Positions 22,131 through 34,884 of a stretch of DNA of 64,000 nucleotides are shown here, in pieces. Position numbers and translations under genes: made by a program. The stretch comes from Morchella semilibera (Eukaryota > Ascomycota > Pezizomycetes > Pezizales > Morchellaceae), in contig WBVU01000004.1 of the NCBI GenBank assembly GCA_009192285.1, forward strand, positions 4,114,001 through 4,178,000, read 5' to 3'. Position 1 is the first letter of the stretch, and the number at the start of each line of letters is the position of its first letter. The notes beneath the pieces are model-generated. The model searched no databases and had not been told where the DNA came from. It worked only from the letters and a program-made list of their open reading frames with translations.

Positions 22131-25100
22131 TAAACCTTTTTTTTCTCTATCCCACCACGGCCTACTCCTTCTGCTTTTTTTTCTTCTTCTTCACCCACCG
22201 ACCGGCCCTTCTTAAGCCTTTATCTTCTTTCCCCTCAGCCTTCTGATATATATATCCTATTAGTTTAGTAGTAGCGGTGGTAGTAGTAATAGTAGTAAAG
22301 TAATAGTGGTAGCACGTCAAGTTTAGCGTATATATAGCGCGGCGCCGATCAATCCCCCTCAGCACAGAAGCGGCAAAAGAGCGACAACCAGATATCTAGA
22401 AAGAAGAAGCGAAGAGGAATGAAGAGGAAGGTTTGTAGTAGTAGCACATTATCGGGGGAGCTGGGCGGTGGGGCGAGGATCCGGAGGGGAGGGGCCGGAG
22501 GAGGTGCAAATTAAAGCTGAGGATATATCGCAGGTTGAATTGGCGGTGGTCCTGGTGAGCGAGCTACTCTACATATACCAAAGTTATACTACCAGCTAGC
22601 TGTACCGATTGGGCTGCGGATTCGAATATATATATGTTAAATTGTAATTCTACTCTTTATACAAGTTGTTGCCCCCCCCCCCCTCACACTTATTTTACGT
22701 TAATGCGTGCGCTAGAGGTGGTTACATACATGATGTAGGTACATGTATGTAATGTAGGTGAGTGGATGGGTGTGGTGCCATCCATCCCATCCATCCCATC
22801 CATCCCAGATATCCCAGATATCAGCTTCTTACCCATCACATCCTGTGCTGTCCCACCCTGTGGGAACTATTGCGGGCCAGGAAGTCGCAACTGGTAAGTA
22901 TGGGTAAAGTTTCCAGGGAAACAATTGACAAGTAACGTAACTACTAGTATCTCAATATGCACGGGAGCCAAAAGGGAATGTCTGGAATTAAGAAGTTGGA
23001 AAAAAACTACGTATACTCGTACCTAAAACATCTACATGTAGTCTAGAATACTCTCAAACTATTTGCCTAATCTAAATTCCCGGGTATAATCAAAATAATC
23101 TGCATTTGCCATGTGCAACAATCCGCCCTACTTGTACCTGGAATGATGGCGATCAGATCGCTTTCTTCTTTCAGACCTAGGGTCATCTTACTACATGTAT
23201 GATAGATACCATCGCCCTCCGCTATAACGAACGTGCATATTGGGCTATTTTTCGTTCGGTACAGCAGATTATTCAGTATAGCAGACTAAATTCTTTGCTG
23301 AAAAAGAAAAGAAGCCGGCCCAAGTGGTTTGATACAGCAAATATTCGGTATAGTGGCATTCGTTACATCGGAGGACGGACGACTGTAGATGCGTTTGAAA
23401 GAAATCGTATGTATGTATCTACTCTAGAGCACAGGAATATCCCCCCTCTGTTTTAGATCTTGACTTACTCTACCTTCGAGAAGCGAGATGTCTCTCGCCT
23501 CCCAACTCAACTGTGCATACAGCTGGCATACGCGGGGAAAAGAAGGGAAAAATTGGGGTGGTGCCTCGGTTGTGGCACAATTTTTCTCTCTTGTTTCTAA
23601 TACCTCAATTAACTTTGCGCGAGTACCGGCTTTATCCCTGGAGAATCCCATGAAACCGTCCCATTTAATAGCTGGCTCTCTAATTAGAGTATTAACGGTA
23701 TTACTCTACATATATTCATCTTAAGATATACCCATACCTGCATCAAGAATCTGAGTTAACACCGGCTCAACTTTATTGGTTGGTGAAAGAGCATTGACCA
23801 GCTACAAGTTGAAGAGGGGGGAAAAGGGAGAACATTGGTAATAGGGGACATGATGACCCTTAATTCGCGATAAGACTTCTCCATAGTCGTATCATTTTTA
23901 CTGCCCAGGTATGAATATAAGTATTACCAGATTGAGCTGATTCTGTCACATTTTAATTGATGTCCTTCCTCAACGATCAATTGCTCATCATTCCCAAGGA
24001 AGCTTCGCCATACCCACGCGACATGAGTCCCGGCATCGCGGGAAGCGACACGTGAGCCGGTCAACCGAGGAACAGCGTTACACAAACCTAACGAACTCAC
24101 TAACCACTAGGCGGGGTCTTCTGCAGTCTCGGAAACCATGAGTTCAGGGGTGCAAAAAAAAATAATCATAATTCTGGATTTTCTCATGGCCAAGAAACCG
24201 AGCAGACTAAGCTAATGGTCAGGAAAGATATCATTGGTGATGTTTTTCAGATGTGCTTTTCCCGCTAAATACACATACCTCGGCGACACGGGTATTTGGC
24301 TAATAGCCAGAATCACCCATTCTAACATTCTTTCATTTTCTCTCGGCCTAGAATGCTGGCAAGCAATCATACCCTGCGCCTCTATCATTGTCTCTCGGTG
24401 GTTTTATCTATGTCTTAAATTCTTCCCCGTGGTTATTATGCAAGATTTAGGTTTGTGAATGTGTTTTATGTGGTCTCATGGTTCAGTCAGCGTTCTCGAC
24501 GAAATTTCTCTTTCCCTTAAAGTGGCTTACAGAACGCCTGCTTACTATTTTAACATAGGGGATGAGACAGGTATTTTGGCGCATTAGAGTACCTGCCACC
24601 ACTCAAACCATAGTACCCCCTGGAGAACTAGCGATTTGAGTTATTTAATTATTATGAATATATTCCAGAAGTATGCTCTACGTAAGCTTTTTCGAGCCCA
24701 CGTAAGTATAAGGGCTTTGGTGCTTAAAGTAGGCATCTAGCACAAACTGATCAGAGATCCATAAAGACACCACTACCTCATTGGTAGGAATCCGATAACC
24801 AGGACAAGCGAAAATGGTTTGTGATACCAGTGGTATATACTTCCAGGACAGATCAACAGATCCCTCTCGTTGTGATGTTCGTCAGTGCTCGAAACAGAGG
24901 TTACAAGGCAGTGCTTGTCGTCGTCCCTGATGCCTGTGCCAAGGCTTCCTTAAGATTTTGTTTCAGCTCTCAGGCGAAGCCGTCATTTTTTGGGTTTATG
25001 CTTGTCCTACGGAGAAAAAGTTACGTCGACTAGTTTTGGTAACAAAATTTGCCAGTCAGGACCCTCAGACTGGTCCGTGTATAATATGCAGTTGGAGCAT

Positions 25101-27129
25101 TTATTGTCGTAATCGTCTAGATGTCTCCGAGCCTCCCTCGGATTAGGAATAATGGCCTGTTATATTTTCTTGTACACGGCTCATAGGCGTACCTAGTCTG
25201 GATTCCAGACATTATGGCAAAGTTTCCCGAGATTGAAGACCTTGGAGTAAGCAAATGTGCAATACCGAGACACCCCGTGCGCATGTCCTAGTTCCCAACC
25301 ATATCCCAAGCCAAGTAAATCCAAGGGGTTCATAGTTAGGGGACCTGCCGTTTGGAAGATGGCGATGGGTGACTGATATCGATGATGATAGTTATCGTGG
25401 ATGTTCCTAGTAGCGAGTCTGCCTGTTCGGGGCTAATTCACCAAATTAAGTCCGGTATTCTCATGTGGTGGTTCTAGAAGCCTGTGCGTTCTTGTGTTCT
25501 CAGGTTTGTTCCTGTGTTTAGCGATCGGTGCCTATCCCTTTATCCCCGGGAGCGGGTGAATCTTGCGCTTTGAAAAAGGAAACCTAAGTTGAGGATGAGT
25601 GGGGTGGGATGGCACAGGTCAGGGTAAGTGGGTAACTCTAAGAATGTTGTACGTGTCTCGAAAGGTGTGGCAAGTGTGGTGGTAGTTGGAAACGACCTAG
25701 CGGAATCTAGGTAGTAAGAGTTAACACATGTATTACATCGAGTGACACGCCGTGATGATAAACAAATGGATATAACTGATTACTATTTTCTATTGTCCCC
25801 GATTTCCCCACACGTCTACTTTAGTGGCCCAATAACTTATATCATGTGCAACGGTGCTTGCACTGCTTGATATATATACAACTTCATCTACATAATTTAC
25901 GGTTCGTTTGTCTACCAAAACCCCAATATATCACCTCTAAGTCGTCGCCCTTGTAATGTTCACTTGGTAGGTTGTATGCAGCTGGCCCTTTTCAATCTTC
26001 CGCACATAAGTACATAAGGTACATGTACTGGTCGCTCCAGCTATATAGCGCGGTATTTTCCGTATCATGTATATCGATCAAGCTGATCAGCAGAAATACT
26101 AAACATCCCAAGAAAGAGGCCTTATCATTCTCGGGAGGTTCTATAAGCGAGCTGTAACGCTACTGGCAGTGCACCCAATGTGTGTGCTACGGACTTCGCT
26201 CCGATATGATGTAGACGTTGCTAGCTAGGGACGTCATGGGGGAGGTATGGGGGTATGCATGGTATCTGGAACACCCACTTCGCCTAGAGTACGGAGGGGA
26301 TATTTGAGCCTTTTATACTAATTAAAGTGCCTAAGGGTGGATAGATAGAAACGGTACACAGTTTTATTTCTTGGTAGTTATATAGACGAACAGAAAACGG
26401 TATATATATGAAAATCTTTCAAAGTAGGTATCTTTACTCAGGTGTAGCTATAGTGCACTAGCTATAGTGCTAGTACTAGCGGCCCATACGTCTCTCTTTC
26501 AGTACTGCGGCCCCTCTGCGGAGTACAACGAGCCCATTAAAGGGGGCGTACTGGGAGGTGTAGAGATATATATGTACATGTACATGTAGTCTTCATGCTT
26601 TCTAGAGTCTTGACTTACAACATCATCTGGGATGTAGTACAAAGGCCACGAACTGACAAGGAGAAAGGCCTCTCTTGGATTTTTATACGATTGTCGACTG
26701 TGGATATTCTTCCCCGTGCCCTACTTCTCGCTATAGTCTACCTAATCATTTATAAAACTAATACTCTTATGGTATAATAAGCGTTTATTGTTATTTTTTT
26801 TCTATTTGTGGTTCAGGACCAGCTTAATAAAGGAGAAGGGGACGGCCCTTAAAATGACAGTAAGATACATAAGGCAACAGATAGGAGACCCCTTTTCATC
26901 TTCTCACTATCCAGAAATCATACAGGTAGAAGCCCCCTTTCCCAACATCTACTATGTACTAGATTACATCCTTTTGCGCCCCGCAACCACGTACCGTGGA
27001 GAGAGGATTTGTCTACCACTGTTGCCATAACTCGCGGTTAAATGATAAAAAAGCCGGCAACAAAAGACTTATGTGAAGAAGTATTCATCCCTCAAGAGCG
27101 TCGCTACCATGTTGGGCTTTCTCATCACT

Positions 27130-27201
27130 GCTCCCACCAGGGTTTGAACCTGTCGTGGTCATATGACGAAGCCCAGTGTATTACCACTAGGCCACGCCAC
27201 G
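27130..27201 (-). pseudogene. tRNA-like sequence (degenerate)
   Basis: On the minus strand there is a good A box (TGGCCTAGTGG, 27194-27184) and B box (GGTTCAAACCC, 27150-27140), with starts 44 nt apart, exactly as in an intronless tRNA. However the 7-nt ends (CGTGGCG and TGGGAGC) do not pair and the anticodon stem is poor. It is most likely a tRNA pseudogene or the head of a tRNA-derived SINE; a chance match remains possible. Confidence 0.35.
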
Positions 27202-27557
27202 ATACTTTTGTTTGTGTCGTTGTAGTTTATGAGCCCCCCATTTGTGGAAAGATCGATCTCCTTGGCAACGCATCAAAACTTGTTTAACGTACCACGATAT
27301 CCTCGGCCTTAAATTAGCCCTCGAGGTAGCCCGGCCGGGCACTGTCAAATCCTGCTAGAATCAAGGCTCCCGACGCCATGACAGACGAGGTAAGAAGTGG
27401 TCAGAATTATAAATAGGTATGAGAAAAGGTGCTAGATTAATGTTAAAATCTAGCTACTAGCTCGTCCTCTAACCCACTACCCGCCGCCCGGTCTGCTCGT
27501 AAGTCCAATCCGTTACAACTAGTAATCGAAGTACGTACTTTATATAATTCGTACGCG

Positions 27558-27640
27558 TACCTAGGCGTTTAGCAAAAGGTCGTGAAAACTACCCCCTTTA
27601 CAACCCCAGTTTTCACGACCTTTTACTAAATGCCTAAGTA
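27558..27640. repeat. 83-bp near-palindrome (MITE-like hairpin)
   Basis: Arms 27558-27590 and 27608-27640 are inverted copies of 33 bp sharing AAAAGGTCGTGAAAACT without change and differing at three positions, all transitions (C/T or G/A). The 17-nt loop is C-rich. The transitions fit decay by C-to-T mutation such as RIP or deamination. It ends in TAC/GTA, so a TA duplication cannot be separated from the arms. Confidence 0.75.
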
Positions 27641-28196
27641 TACCCTCGCTTTAATCCCAGGCGGCAGAGCTAGAGTCCTAGCCATAGGAAAAGTGCAGAG
27701 CACCCAACCAGCGATATTATCATCGACTAAATAAGATACAGATAGCCCGACTAGTAGGACAACTAAGCAGTCAGAATTCTGATGCGTCCCATGGGGCCAG
27801 TCACCTATCAAACCAGCTCGACCCCCAGTTTTTCAACTATACATTTTGAATTAAAAATACATTTAACAAGCTTACCGGGAGTTACACGTTATTATCCCTT
27901 AATAGCTTCTGGGTGAAGAAATGCCGGAAATATCTCGTGCTTGCAGGCCACACTCAGCAGCAGTCCATATCGAAACCTGATGCCCCTAGATCGAGGTGGA
28001 GATTTATACCTACCGGCTAGCTTATTAGCACTGCCTAGGAACAAATGGCCTGCTCTCGGTACCCATCCGTATATAGTTAAAACCGGGAGCATTGCAATTG
28101 GTGAGCGGGTTCTGGGTGGGATAAACTCACAAATCCGTCCAGATCTTCCAGTAGCCGTAGACTGAGGGTTGTATGGGCTAGCTGGCCCGTGCTGTG

Positions 28197-28599
28197 TAGT
28201 GTGGTCCATGAGCCAGCTCGAGTCGAGACGACCTATAGACTCGGGCTAGCTCGGAGCATAGGGGTCAGATGCTCGTAGGGCTCGAGCTTTGGGGCAGGCT
28301 CGCAAACTAGCTCGAGCCGGTGGTCAATGATCAAAAAACAGGCTATCCTCTCACCTAACTTAGCAAAACGGGAGATAGAGGCTTAATTTCGACATTGTAG
28401 AATACTCTAAGAGGGCCGAGTAAACTATTTAGTTGAGCATTAAGGTAGGTAAAACTGCCCTTTTCGCCTATTTCATGGCTCTTGGGGCCTAGCTGAACAC
28501 ATGTAGTTAATGCTCAAGCCTAAGCTCGAGCCCGAGAGAAGCCGGCCCAAGCCGGCTCAGGCTCGCTGAAGGACGAGGCTCGGCCCATGGACCACACTA
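28197..28599. mobile_element. hAT-type MITE with 8-bp target duplication
   Basis: The 403-bp element begins TAGTGTGGTCCATGAGCC and ends in its inverse (GGCCCATGGACCACACTA), with one mismatch. Flanks are GTGCTGTG (28189-28196) and GTGCTATG (28600-28607), an 8-bp target duplication with one difference. TIRs starting TAGNG and 8-bp duplications are the hallmark of the hAT superfamily. Subterminal regions carry several GCTCGAG / GCTCGGG motifs in both orientations, as expected for hAT transposase binding sites. No transposase is encoded. Confidence 0.82.
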
Positions 28600-30139
28600 G
28601 TGCTATGGCGTTTTGCATAGTATTTAAGCAGTGTGCTTTTTATCCGTTCCCCCTAATCGGTAACTATGAAGTATAGCAGCGAGTTCAGAACCAATGTTAT
28701 CTAACCCACATAGCATCCCGGGCTCTAAATAGGCTGAGCTGGGCCAGCAATTTAGTACGCGGGCTAGAGGGCTAGAGTGCCGGGCCCGGGCCGAGGTTTG
28801 GCGTGGATGAGAATCAAAATAGACTTTTAGCGGGGGAGATCACACATGATTTCCTAGCTGAGGGCAAGTCTTAACTTGAGTCAAGGAGAGGCTAGCTAGG
28901 GCCTGTACATCGTTGCTTGAAGAGGGGAGGGGGAGGGGGGGGGAGAAGAGAGGACTCGTTTTTGTCTAGTGAGAGGTGGGTCTGTATCGTCTAATACTTG
29001 GGATATTGACGTACTTGAATCTTATATGGGCTACTGGCCATGGGGCCAGCCCATCGAAAAGCTTGAATCAGCCCAGTTACGATAAGACTGTTGTGATACG
29101 CCGTCCCGCTACAGCCAACCAAACACAGTTTAATGCTTTGATTAAGGCCCGGCCAAGCCAGTCCGTCTAACTTTTAGACCGGAGTGGATGGAGGGGACGT
29201 ACGGGGTGTAGGGTGGATGCATAAAATAGGCCACTGTATATAAACCCCAAACCCGAGATTGCAAATGTTAGTCACATAGAGTATGTCCGGGCCAGTATAT
29301 CTTTTTGTACTTCCGCAACTAGTATGTAGCTATTTAGATCACCAAATGATGAGCGGTTATCACAAAGGATTCTACCAAACCCCTTCGGTAGCTCTGGTTA
29401 TCTGTAGACTAGCCTAAGGTCAAAAGCCCTTAAGTCCATTATCCGTCTAATGTAGTCCAACCCCGCCCTTTTAGTCTACTTCTGTCCGTCCAGTCACATC
29501 CGTCAATTACCTGTATTCCAGGATATACATATATAAATGTCTCACTTAATGATGCTACGCACCGGCCCTATTTGCATTTGTACGTTCCCGTGAGGGTTGA
29601 TATTCGAACTAGGTATTGCGGCACTCATATATATTGATTGCGTTGTATACATACAACACACTCCACTTGATACTATAGTCATATATTTATATTCTACACG
29701 TAGATATACCGGTAGTGTAAGACCATATCTCTTCTAGCTAAACCCACTCAGAAGTAATCGCAACATATAATATAGGTTTTCCACTTTCTAATATTAGCAA
29801 TAGATTATAAAGCACGGCTCGATGTATCTACCCACCACAGCATATATGTAATCCGTGCTATAGGACCCGATCAATCCATTCCGACTTCCGGTTTAAATAT
29901 TAGTAACACGCCAAGCACCACCAACGCTATCCCCAAAACGTGTCTCTACTAATTAACAAAAAACCATCCCCAACCACATGTATGTAAGCAAAATAAGAGA
30001 CACCCCTCCTCCCTGCACCGGACATCTCGCCCCCCCCCCCCTCCCCCAAAACGCGGGGAAGCCTGCTGCCTGCATATCCGCCCTTCACAGCCGTACGGTA
30101 CATACCCGGGCCCGGTCTCGGCCCTGACGCCGGAAAAAC

Positions 30140-30171
30140 ACCCCCACTCCCCCACTCCCCCACTCCCCCAC
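30140..30171. repeat. CCCCCACT tandem repeat in promoter region
   Basis: Four copies of CCCCCACT, 105-136 nt upstream of the dehydratase start codon; a C11 run lies at about 30032-30042. The minus strand therefore has runs of five G and could form a G-quadruplex. A regulatory role is speculative. Confidence 0.6.
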
Positions 30172-30275
30172 GGAAAAATGGCATTAAATACAATTGCACA
30201 TCGTGGAATAACATAGACACACACCTCTGTAATTAACTTCAGTATAATCAGCAGAAGGAGAAACAGAAGCATACA

Positions 30276-31617
30276 ATGCCCAAAATTACGACCATCGAGT
30301 ACTTCCGCGTGCCGCCGCGCTGGCTGTATGTCAAGATCACGGCCGATAACGGCGGCTACGGGTGGGGTGAGGCGTCGCTGGAGGGGCATACTGAGGCTGT
30401 TGAGGGCGCGCTGGAAGAGCTAAAGGAGAGGCTTGTGGGGTGTGAGGCAAAGTACGTACTCTTTCCTCTTCCTCTTTCGGGGCTATAGATTAGTGGGTAA
30501 GATTGCTGATTGAGGGAATAGCGGGATTGAGAAGATATGGCAGAGTGTTTGGAGACTTGGGTTTTACCGCGGGGGCCCGGTGTTCCAGTCGGCACTGTCG
30601 GGAATTGATATTGCGCTCTGGGACCTGAAAGGTAAACCCCCCAACTGCCTACTAGATTTTTGAAAACATGAGTAAAGGACTGACCTGTTTCTTTTTTTGC
30701 AGCTCGAGGCCTCAACATCCCAATCTATGAGCTGCTCGGCGGTAAGGTCCGCGAGAAGGTTAAGGTCTACGCCTGGATCGGCGGCGACAAGCCCTCCGAC
30801 GTCAAACTCCAAGCGTAAGAACCATCAACCTTACACATCTCTGTCCGCATCATTAATATTCCTCTACAGTGAAGCGCGCATGGCTCAAGGCTTCCGTGCC
30901 ATCAAAATGAACGCCACGGGCGACGTTGGCTGGCTCGACTCCCCCTCCGCCCTCGACTCCTCCGTCGCCCGCCTCCAAACTATAAAATCTCTCGGCATCG
31001 ACGCCGGCATTGACTTCCATGGGCGCCTCCATAAGCCCATGGCCAAGCAGCTCGCCAAGCAGCTCGAACCGCACCGCCCCATGTTCATCGAGGAGCCACT
31101 TCTGTCCGAGCACCCTGAGGGGATCAAGGAACTTGCGGGACTAACGACAACGCCAATCGCGCTGGGCGAGCGGCTGTATAGCCGGTGGGATGTAAAGCCG
31201 TTCTTAGGCTACGTCGATATCCTCCAGCCAGATATATGCCATGTTGGGGGGATCTCGGAAATTCGTAGGATTGCGGCGATGGCGGAGGCGTGGGATGTAG
31301 CGCTGGCGCCGCATTGCCCTTTAGGATCAATTGCGCTAGCGGCGTGTCTACAGGTTGCGGCGGCGACGCAGAATCATGTGATTCAAGAGATGTCGCTCGG
31401 TATTCATTATAATACTGAAGCGGGAGAGGAAGATATAGGTACTTACGTGAAAAATAAAGAGGTGTTTGAGGTGACGGAAGGGTTTGTGAAGGTGTCCGAA
31501 CGGCCAGGGTTGGGAATCGAGGTGGACGAGGAAGCGGTGCGGAGATTGAGTGGGAGAGGAAGGCCGTGGAGAAGTGGCTCATTCGTAGGTGAGGACGGAA
31601 GCATTAGAGAATGGTAG
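30276..31617 (+). CDS. Galactonate dehydratase-like enolase-superfamily enzyme
   Basis: Four exons: 30276-30451, 30522-30631, 30703-30814, 30870-31617; 381 residues, the length of bacterial DgoD. It should dehydrate a sugar acid (D-galactonate or a close epimer) to the 2-keto-3-deoxy acid, Mg2+-dependent, in the cytosol. The capping domain has [20 protein letters not shown]. The barrel carries the expected residues: Asp181 and His183 (IDFHGRLH), Glu207 (FIEEPLL), Glu233 (LGERLYSRW) and His281 (APHCPLG). The [20 protein letters not shown] region matches DgoD-like fungal proteins rather than the longer LGD1/GaaB L-galactonate dehydratases. Directly downstream on the same strand are a DapA-type aldolase and a permease, supporting a catabolic role. 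Substrate stereochemistry cannot be read from the sequence. Confidence 0.9.
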
Positions 31618-32353
31618 TTAGAAAAGTCTAGTCCTACACATAGATTATGGAATAAAACAGTACATACCTAGTCTGAGTATAGAAGACCCAAAACACATAC
31701 CCAATAAATTCCACACAGGGAAACCTACCCAGAATCTACCTTTGAAACGCAATTGGTACCTCCAAAAATCTTTACCCAGTGACCCTCTCCCCCAGACCTT
31801 CCTATGATTGTGCACTACGAACACCAGGTACTTGGGCTCTGGTATCGATCTGCGACCATTCCTTGCAAAGCCAACCCTCCAAAGACACCTACTTCAATTC
31901 TCATGCAAGGACTTTCACGGCTCAATTCCCTGATTATGTTGCATAATTAGCGCATGAGATGAAACAATTACGTCGTTGATGCTCATTGCGCAATGCCATA
32001 GGAAGAAATTAATTATCCAGTGGAAGTTCTCCAGCCAATTTACCGCCGACATACATAGAACCTGAGTGTGTATGCCCCCTCTTTCGGGCCTCCCGCATAC
32101 TGGAAATGCAGCCTAACGAACACCTACTTGCAAATACCCGACCGGCCGAGAACCGGTTCGGAAAATCGGGCTGTGTTTGATACCCGCACGGCTACTCCCT
32201 CATCAGCAACCCCAAAGAAAAGAAATTATAGTTGTATATATGCTACTTAAGAAGTATCCGTAGACATTAGTTAGCATCCAGTGCAAGAAAGCAATCAAAT
32301 CACTTTAATCACAAAATCTCACTCGTCTCCTCCCCCCTCCAAGAAAAACGGAG
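31618..32353. other. Intergenic region within the sugar-acid cluster
   Basis: 736 bp between dehydratase stop and aldolase start. It should contain the aldolase promoter; no gene or repeat is seen. The 60 bp before the ATG are C/T-rich and end in AAAAACGGAG. Confidence 0.45.
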
Positions 32354-33386
32354 ATGCCTTCCATACCCACCCCTGGCGTTTGGGTCCCCGTCCCAACCTT
32401 CTTCACCCCTTCTGGCGACCTTGACATCCCTACGCAAGCTGCACACTCCCTTCACCTCGCGCGCAACGGCATCGCAGGTCTCGTCCTACTCGGGTCCACC
32501 GGTGAAGCCATACACCTATCTCGCGCCGAGCGCAGCGAGATGATCAGTGGTGTACGCGCAGCGCTAAACCAAAATGGGTTCTCTGAATATCCATTAATGG
32601 CCGGGACGATGGCGGGGACGATTAAAGAGACTGTTGAGCTTCTGGCGGATTCGGAGGCGGCTGGGGCTCAGTACGGCCTGGTGCTTGCGCCGGGTTATTT
32701 TGCGGGTCAAGTTAGTCAGGCAAATGTCGAGACATGGTACAGGGCTGTAGCAGACGAATCGCCTGTCCCGATATTGATGTATGATTAGTATCCTTGGCGT
32801 TTTCTATTCTCCATGTGTTGAACAAGTGGCCTAACTATGTATGGCGTGTAGATACCACTACCCTGGAGTCTCAAATAACATCGAAATCTCGATGGAGACA
32901 TTTGAGAGCCTCTCCCTGCACCCCAATATCGTTGGTGCCAAGTTCTCCCACGGCAATATCTCGCATCACGCGCAGGTGGCCCTCTCCCCAAAGATTGACC
33001 ATTCCACATTCCGGCTGTACAGCGGGCAGGGGCAGCAGCTTCTACCTGTGGTCATGATTGGTGGAGCTGGCGTGATTGATGGGCTTGCGGCAACCTTCCC
33101 GAAGACTGTCGTGAGGCTATACAAGTTGGCCACCACAATCCCGATGACGGAGGAGGCGCTAGTGGAGGCGAGGAGTCTCCAGTGGTTGGTGAGTAAAGCG
33201 AGTGAGCTGGTATGCGTCAAATGGGCAGTAGTAGGTATCAAGGAGTGTGTGTCAAGGGTCTTAGGAATGGGGAACTTGGAGGGTGGAAGACTGCCAATTA
33301 AGGGTTGTGTAAAGGATATTGGAGGAGATTGGGCGTCGGTAGAGGAGACGATTGCTGAGTTGATCAGGGTAGAGAAATCGTTGTAA
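32354..33386 (+). CDS. DapA-family aldolase (2-keto-3-deoxy sugar acid aldolase)
   Basis: Two exons, 32354-32778 and 32852-33386, 319 residues. The intron donor was set at GTATGA so that PIL joins IYHYPG; the alternative GTATCC donor seven bases downstream creates a stop. The protein is a class I aldolase/lyase TIM barrel: GSTGEAIHL (pyruvate-carboxylate loop), catalytic Tyr143 in IYHYPG, Schiff-base Lys172 in IVGAKFSHG, and GGAGVIDGLAATFP. In fungi this family includes 2-keto-3-deoxy-L-galactonate aldolase (LGA1/GaaC) and 4-hydroxy-2-oxoglutarate-type aldolases. Next to a galactonate dehydratase-like gene, cleavage of its keto-deoxy product to pyruvate and glyceraldehyde is the natural reading. 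The intron has a CTAAC branch point 17 nt before the acceptor. Confidence 0.9.
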
Positions 33387-34884
33387 TCTAGTGTACTGTA
33401 TCAGTCGCCCTTTTTCAAAACAAAATATGCATGTATCCACATCGATTGTGCCAAGTGGTGCGGATCGTAAAGCTTAGCTAATTCAATTTTATATACTGTA
33501 TATATGGACCTTACGAGTTTAGTAGGTGTTATGTATAGAGCCCATATGCATCAAATGAGACTGTATCCACGAAGTATCAATCAATCAATCAGACTGTATC
33601 CACACACAACCTCAGTCATCAGCCCGCACTCGAAATGCATGTACCAATGCCAAGCTACATGTATCCATTACCAAGAAGTTATATCACCTTGTTATTTAAC
33701 TCTCTATTCTACAATACAGCGGCCCTCTGTGAAGCGAGCACACAAGGAGGCGAGCACCCACCTACAAATATCCCTTGGCTACGGGTCTAGTGGCCAGATT
33801 TTGTGTGATGGAGAACTTCTGTGATAGGTATTCTGCGTGCTCGCTATGTAGGAAACGCTATACACTAAAGTGCTTTCTTAATCCATTTATAATAGCTAGT
33901 ATAGTTGAGGTTTTAAGGATTTAGAACCTTCCATGTTTCAACAACTACAGCAGCTCTGTCACTTTTGATATTGAAATAGGGTTATTGTCCAAGCCGTTAA
34001 TAGTTCCGTGAAAATCTCCTGGGATTATCAGTGCGACGTGGGGCTAACATTGCGGCCCATCACATAGTCTCATAGTTCGCAGCCCACAAAGTTCGGCATC
34101 TCCCTAGGGTAAAAGTAGACCTCGTTTGTACCATCCCAGACAATCGAACCGATAACAATGGACTCTTAATGTAATTTCTAGTTATTCCGAAATTCCGAAA
34201 CTCAAAGGAACAAAGTAATCAGATTTGGCCCAACAGCATTATACCGGGATTCCAGCTAGATACCCATATAGTGCTTTTTGCGTAACCTCATTATGTGTCG
34301 GCCAGTTTTTCTATCCGCCGTGGGTTTACTAATAGGTAGGAATGATTACTCGTCCATATATAACGTATTTGCTATCAACAACTAATCTGCAACTTTAAGT
34401 AAATGCAGATCTACGTTTGATCTGCATATATGGCAAGAACGGCATCTTGAGGGTTAACTGTTACAACCCTACCTCCAATATAGAACTTGGTGCCTCTGTA
34501 GATAGCCAGACGCCGCTGATATTGCTCGGGGTAGCTATACTTAGGCCGGAAACATTCCATCTGGCTAGTATCCGATCCGGCTACTTGCGAGCGTAGATAG
34601 CCGGGGCGGAAAAGTCTTTCGGATACTAATAGATTGGGGCGTTGTGCTGCACACACAGGCATGCATGCCATTGGCACAAGAGTACGGTACCCCACACAAA
34701 GCTAACACCCCCCAGCTTCTTGTTCGCTTAAGCTCAGGGGGCACAGAAGCTTGGTATGTAGATAAAGTTCCCAGTGGAATCCACACGTTTTTCCCGCTCT
34801 ACCAGTCCAGCAATATACCAGCGCCGAGAGATCGAGTCTGTTTTATATAGATCGATATAGATATTCAGCCAAGGAAGAGCCAAG
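33387..34884. other. Intergenic region within the sugar-acid cluster
   Basis: 1.5 kb, no gene. It includes a duplicated AGACTGTATCCAC (near 33559 and 33590), a hairpin with 9-bp arms ATGCAGATC/GATCTGCAT at 34403-34427 and a 10-bp inverted pair TAGTATCCGA/TCGGATACTA near 34565-34628. Confidence 0.45.

Larger units (their letters stand above)
22131..30275. other. 8.1-kb gene desert with transposon relics
   Basis: No coding gene is supported in either strand; ORFs are short (below about 105 codons), AT-rich and without recognisable motifs. Contents identified: a C12 run near 22674, tandem CATCCATCC-type repeats near 22780-22806, a tRNA-like sequence at 27130-27201, an inverted repeat at 27558-27640 and a hAT-type MITE at 28197-28599. 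C-rich and CCCCCACT repeats occur at 30030-30171 just upstream of the next gene. The rest looks like old, decayed sequence. Confidence 0.55.
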
